Positions 14,402-17,495 of a stretch of DNA of 17,495 nt are shown here, piece after piece (positions within the stretch are counted from its first letter, which is position 1; each line of letters opens with the position of its first letter). The stretch spans positions 1-17,495 of the forward strand of contig CAIJTL010000437.1 of NCBI GenBank assembly GCA_903823545.1, read 5' to 3'. A program made the position numbers and the translations under genes. The notes beneath the pieces are model-generated. The model was given only the letters and a program-made list of their open reading frames with translations, was not told where the DNA came from and ran no database searches. Source of the stretch: an uncultured Planctomycetaceae bacterium (GTDB lineage Bacteria > Planctomycetota > Planctomycetia > Planctomycetales > Planctomycetaceae).

Positions 14402-17400
14402 ATGTTTGAAAAAGTTGGCGAAGCGAGTTTCATCAAGGGTGAGCATGAGATGCTGAAGTTCTGGGATGAGAACGGCATCTTTCAAAAGTTGCGAGAACAG
14501 AATCGAGGCAAGCCGAAGTGGAATTTCCTCGACGGGCCGATCACGGCCAACAACCCGATGGGAGTGCATCACGCTTGGGGGCGGACTTACAAGGACGCCT
14601 ATCAGCGCTACTACGCGATGACCGGGCATGAACTGCGGTATCAGAACGGGTTCGATTGCCAGGGGCTGTGGGTCGAGGTTGAGGTCGAGAAGCAATTGAA
14701 CCTCGGCTCGAAGACCGCCATCGAGCAATACGGCATCGATAAGTTCGTCAACGAGTGCAAACGCCGCGTGCTGAAGTTCGCGGCTCGGCAGACCGAGCAG
14801 TCGATTCGGCTCGGCTATTGGACCGACTGGGATGATCCCGACACGCTGCGGTTGTTGGCGTCGAAGATCGGGGCTGATGAAGTTGTGACGATCACGACGC
14901 CGTCCGGAAAAACGGAGTCTGGAACCGCCAGCGAACTGGTCGCGAAGCTCGGCAATGCGGAATGGGGCGGCAGCTACTTCACGTTCTCGACCGAGAACAA
15001 CGAAACGATTTGGACGTTTCTGAAGAAGTGTTTTGCTCGCGGCAAAATCTATCGCGGCTACGACGTGATGCCTTGGTCCGGCCGAGGCGGCAGCGCGTAT
15101 TCGCAGATGGAAGTCGCGGACGGACGCAAGCTGACGGTTCACAAGTCAATCTTTGTGCGGTTTCCGCTAAAGGACCGCGACAACGAGTACCTGCTGATCT
15201 GGACGACGACTCCGTGGACGCTGACCAGCAACGTCGCCGCGGCGGTGAATCCTGATCTCGAATATGTGAAGCTGAAGTCGAAGCGAGATGGCACCGTCTA
15301 TTACTTCGCGAAGGACAATCTCGAATTCCAGCGACTTGCGAAAGAGTTCAAAGAAGGCTTCGGCCGTCCCGAATGGTCATGGCCGAGTGGCGTGCCGAAG
15401 CTCAAGAGCATTGGGCAGATCTTCAAGGAGCAAGGTGGTTACGAGATTGAAGGAACTCTCAAAGGCGCGGAGATGATCGGCTGGGAATACACCGGGCCGT
15501 TCGATGAACTGCGCGCTCAGAGCGAGCTTGGTGGTGTGCCGTTTGATCCGCGATTGAAGGACAAGTGCGGCAAGACGTGTCATCGGGTCGTCGATGGTGG
15601 CCGCGACTTCAAAGGGAACCCGATGGTGGTCGCCGGTGAGGGAACCGGCATTGTTCACATCGCTCCGGGTTGCGGTGACGTGGACCATACGTTGGGGCAA
15701 CAGTTGGGGATCGTCGGCATCGCTCCGTTGGGTGAGGACGGAAGTTTTCTCGACGGCTTCGGGCCGTTCACCGGCAGGAACTCGACCGATCCCGCGACCG
15801 CCGAATTTGTCTTCGAGCAGCTCAAAGCGAAGCAACTGTTGGTCAATGTCGAGCAGTACCCGCACATTTACCCGCACTGTTGGCGGACGGGGGACGAGCT
15901 GGTCTTTCGGTTGGTCGATGAGTGGTTCATCAACATGGACTGGCGGGACGAGATCAAAGACGTCACCGAGGCGATTCGCTGGCTCCCCGACAGCATCAAC
16001 GGCAAAGAACGCGAGATCGAATGGCTCACGTCGATGCGTGATTGGATGATCTCGAAGAAGCGGTTCTGGGGACTGGCGCTGCCGATCTGGGTCGAGGAAT
16101 ACGAAGTCAACGGCGAGAAGCGGATCGACTTCGAGGTCATGGGCTCGCTGGAGGAACTCAAGAGTCGCGCGGTCGAGGGCTGGGAGGTCTTGGAAGGTCA
16201 CACTCCGCACCGGCCGTGGATTGACGCGGTGAAGATCAAGAACCCGAAGACCGGCAGGCTGATGTCGCGCATCGTCGATGTCGGCAACCCGTGGCTCGAC
16301 GCGGGCATCGTGCCGTTCTCGACCACGCAGTTCAACACGAACCGCGAGGCGTGGCAGTCGCAGTACCCGCTCGACTTCGTCACCGAATGCTTCCCCGGCC
16401 AGTTCCGCAACTGGTTCTATTCGATGCTGTCGCTCGCCACGATGATGATGTGGGACGACAGGGGTCAGGCACCGCAGAATTCAGAATTGGCGGAGCCGAG
16501 CGTCGGGACAGGTCAAAACTCAAGCCCGCCAATTCTGAATTCTGCGGTGCCTGACCCTGGACCACTCGAAAAGCGTCCCTTCAAAACGCTGCTCGGCCAT
16601 CGCCTCGTCATGAACGAAGAAGGCCAGCCGATGCACAAGTCGGACGGCACGGCCATCTGGTTCGAGGAAGCCGCCGAGCAGCTCGGCGTGGACACAATGC
16701 GCTGGATGTACCTGGCTCATAACCCAGCGCAAGACCTGCGATTCGGGACTCGGCACAAGGACAAGCCGGTCACGATCGAAACCCCCGACGGCCCCACCGA
16801 CCGTACCGCCGAAGGCGTGCCCGTCTGCGAAGTCGTCAGCAAACCCGCCGACGAAGTCCGCCGCCAAATCCTGATCCCGCTCTGGAACAGTTATTCGTTC
16901 TTCGTGAACTACGCGCGGCTGGATGATTTCGATCCGCTCGCCCCGCCCGTCCCGGTTGCTGAGCGACCTGAGATCGACCGCTGGGTGCTCTCGAACTTGC
17001 AAGCTCTGGTCGAGACAAGCCGGCGCGAGTTCGAAAACTACAACACTCCCGGAGCGTGCAGCGCCGCTGCCGCGTTCATCGACGATCTCTCGAATTGGTA
17101 CATCCGCCGCAACCGCCGCCGCTTCTGGCGCTCGCGCGATGCGAGCGATACGGACAAGCTTGCTGCGTACCAAACGCTTTATGAGGTTCTCGTAACATTG
17201 GCAAAGCTGCTCGCGCCGTGTGCGCCGTTTGTCTGCGAGCGGATGTATCAGAATCTCATTGTCGATGCGTTGAAGGATGTGCCGGCAACATTCGACGAAT
17301 TTGCAAAGAAGGCAGATTCCTATGAGCGTCGCTATTTGACCGGCGACATTGTTAAGCACGCGGCGATGCTTGGACTCTCAAAAAAGGAACCGGCAGAAGG

Positions 17401-17495
17401 CGGACTGACGGCGATGCGTTATTCCCCACCGCCAGCGAGCGTACATCTCTGCTCGTATCCGATGCCCGACGAACTCCTTCTCGACCCCGAACTCA
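14402..17495 (+). CDS. ileS: Isoleucyl-tRNA synthetase, 3' end cut by the window edge, with an in-frame palindromic insert
   Basis: Essential class I aminoacyl-tRNA synthetase that charges tRNA-Ile and edits valine. ATG 14402 follows AGGAATTGAG. The frame is open for 1031 codons to the window edge. The HIGH region reads [15 protein letters not shown] at 51-65 and the KMSKS loop reads MHKSDGT at 744-750; both are divergent but correctly placed. The editing domain begins near IWTTTPWTL (266-274), and [16 protein letters not shown] is its later signature. [20 protein letters not shown] and [13 protein letters not shown] follow as expected for the catalytic core, then the anticodon-binding region ([26 protein letters not shown]). 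Residues 688-719 are encoded by a perfect inverted repeat and look foreign to the family. The core resumes at [11 protein letters not shown]. Apart from this insert, the protein looks intact as far as it can be read. Confidence 0.95.
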   Translation, partial: MFEKVGEASFIKGEHEMLKFWDENGIFQKLREQNRGKPKWNFLDGPITANNPMGVHHAWGRTYKDAYQRYYAMTGHELRYQNGFDCQGLWVEVEVEKQLNLGSKTAIEQYGIDKFVNECKRRVLKFAARQTEQSIRLGYWTDWDDPDTLRLLASKIGADEVVTITTPSGKTESGTASELVAKLGNAEWGGSYFTFSTENNETIWTFLKKCFARGKIYRGYDVMPWSGRGGSAYSQMEVADGRKLTVHKSIFVRFPLKDRDNEYLLIWTTTPWTLTSNVAAAVNPDLEYVKLKSKRDGTVYYFAKDNLEFQRLAKEFKEGFGRPEWSWPSGVPKLKSIGQIFKEQGGYEIEGTLKGAEMIGWEYTGPFDELRAQSELGGVPFDPRLKDKCGKTCHRVVDGGRDFKGNPMVVAGEGTGIVHIAPGCGDVDHTLGQQLGIVGIAPLGEDGSFLDGFGPFTGRNSTDPATAEFVFEQLKAKQLLVNVEQYPHIYPHCWRTGDELVFRLVDEWFINMDWRDEIKDVTEAIRWLPDSINGKEREIEWLTSMRDWMISKKRFWGLALPIWVEEYEVNGEKRIDFEVMGSLEELKSRAVEGWEVLEGHTPHRPWIDAVKIKNPKTGRLMSRIVDVGNPWLDAGIVPFSTTQFNTNREAWQSQYPLDFVTECFPGQFRNWFYSMLSLATMMMWDDRGQAPQNSELAEPSVGTGQNSSPPILNSAVPDPGPLEKRPFKTLLGHRLVMNEEGQPMHKSDGTAIWFEEAAEQLGVDTMRWMYLAHNPAQDLRFGTRHKDKPVTIETPDGPTDRTAEGVPVCEVVSKPADEVRRQILIPLWNSYSFFVNYARLDDFDPLAPPVPVAERPEIDRWVLSNLQALVETSRREFENYNTPGACSAAAAFIDDLSNWYIRRNRRRFWRSRDASDTDKLAAYQTLYEVLVTLAKLLAPCAPFVCERMYQNLIVDALKDVPATFDEFAKKADSYERRYLTGDIVKHAAMLGLSKKEPAEGGLTAMRYSPPPASVHLCSYPMPDELLLDPEL
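16462..16557. repeat. 96-base palindromic element inside ileS (32-base arms, 32-base loop)
   Basis: The left arm at 16462-16493 (begins GGGTCAGGCACCG, ends AGAATTGGCGG) is exactly complementary over all 32 bases to the right arm at 16526-16557. The loop, 16494-16525, is also 32 bases. Each arm holds a tandem CAGAATT repeat or its complement. The total of 96 bases is 32 codons, so the ileS frame is kept and no stop is introduced. The encoded peptide (starts [12 protein letters not shown], ends NSAVPDP) is polar and Pro/Ser/Asn-rich. It lies between the catalytic core and the KMSKS-equivalent loop. This is consistent with a mobile palindromic element inserted into a tolerant surface loop. Confidence 0.9.

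Noticed and set aside
14246..15142. Minus-strand frame of 298 codons opposite ileS
   Set aside because: It overlaps clear IleRS motifs and has no recognisable domain. Other long frames opposite ileS (15377-16210 and 16520-17359) are likewise shadows.

Overview
The window looks like chromosome from a member of the Planctomycetota. The main evidence is a cluster of protein families that are characteristic of that phylum and rare elsewhere: a DUF1549/DUF1553 exported protein, a Tat-exported DUF1501 protein, an exported WD40 protein with an N-terminal planctomycete-type cytochrome c domain, and a large exported protein with PPC-type beta domains. Assignments are from motifs read by eye; no database search was run.

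Layout. Minus strand 1-1151 is ribBA (riboflavin synthesis), cut at its 3' end by the window edge. A 482-base divergent intergenic region follows (1152-1633), holding a candidate promoter and a perfect 13-bp palindrome. Everything after it is on the plus strand. Positions 1634-12443 carry four exported proteins in a row: DUF1549/DUF1553 (1634-4141), PPC/coiled-coil protein (4383-7943), cytochrome c/WD40 protein (8064-10934) and DUF1501 (11064-12443). A terminator-like structure lies after the first gene, and a 16-bp inverted repeat lies between the third and fourth. A small, extremely acidic cytoplasmic protein (12693-13031) follows, ending in a good rho-independent terminator. A housekeeping group closes the window: a trimeric-type purine nucleoside phosphorylase (13139-13963), a four-helix membrane protein of unknown role (13985-14365) and ileS (14402 to the edge, incomplete).

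How the genes may work together. The four exported proteins probably act outside the cytoplasm. Two have cytochrome-like motifs, two have long Ala/Lys/Asp/Glu-rich coiled-coil segments, and the DUF1501 partner appears to go through Tat. The two coiled-coil proteins are adjacent and carry the same style of insert. In the WD40 protein the coil separates two sets of seven repeats; in the PPC protein one coil appears to split a beta domain. A shared complex is an inference.

The most unusual single feature is a 96-base element inside ileS (16462-16557): 32-base perfect inverted arms around a 32-base loop, keeping the reading frame and adding 32 residues just before the KMSKS-equivalent loop. It resembles a protein-coding palindromic element caught inside an essential gene. 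The purine nucleoside phosphorylase also has Asp where the trimeric family usually has the base-recognising Asn.
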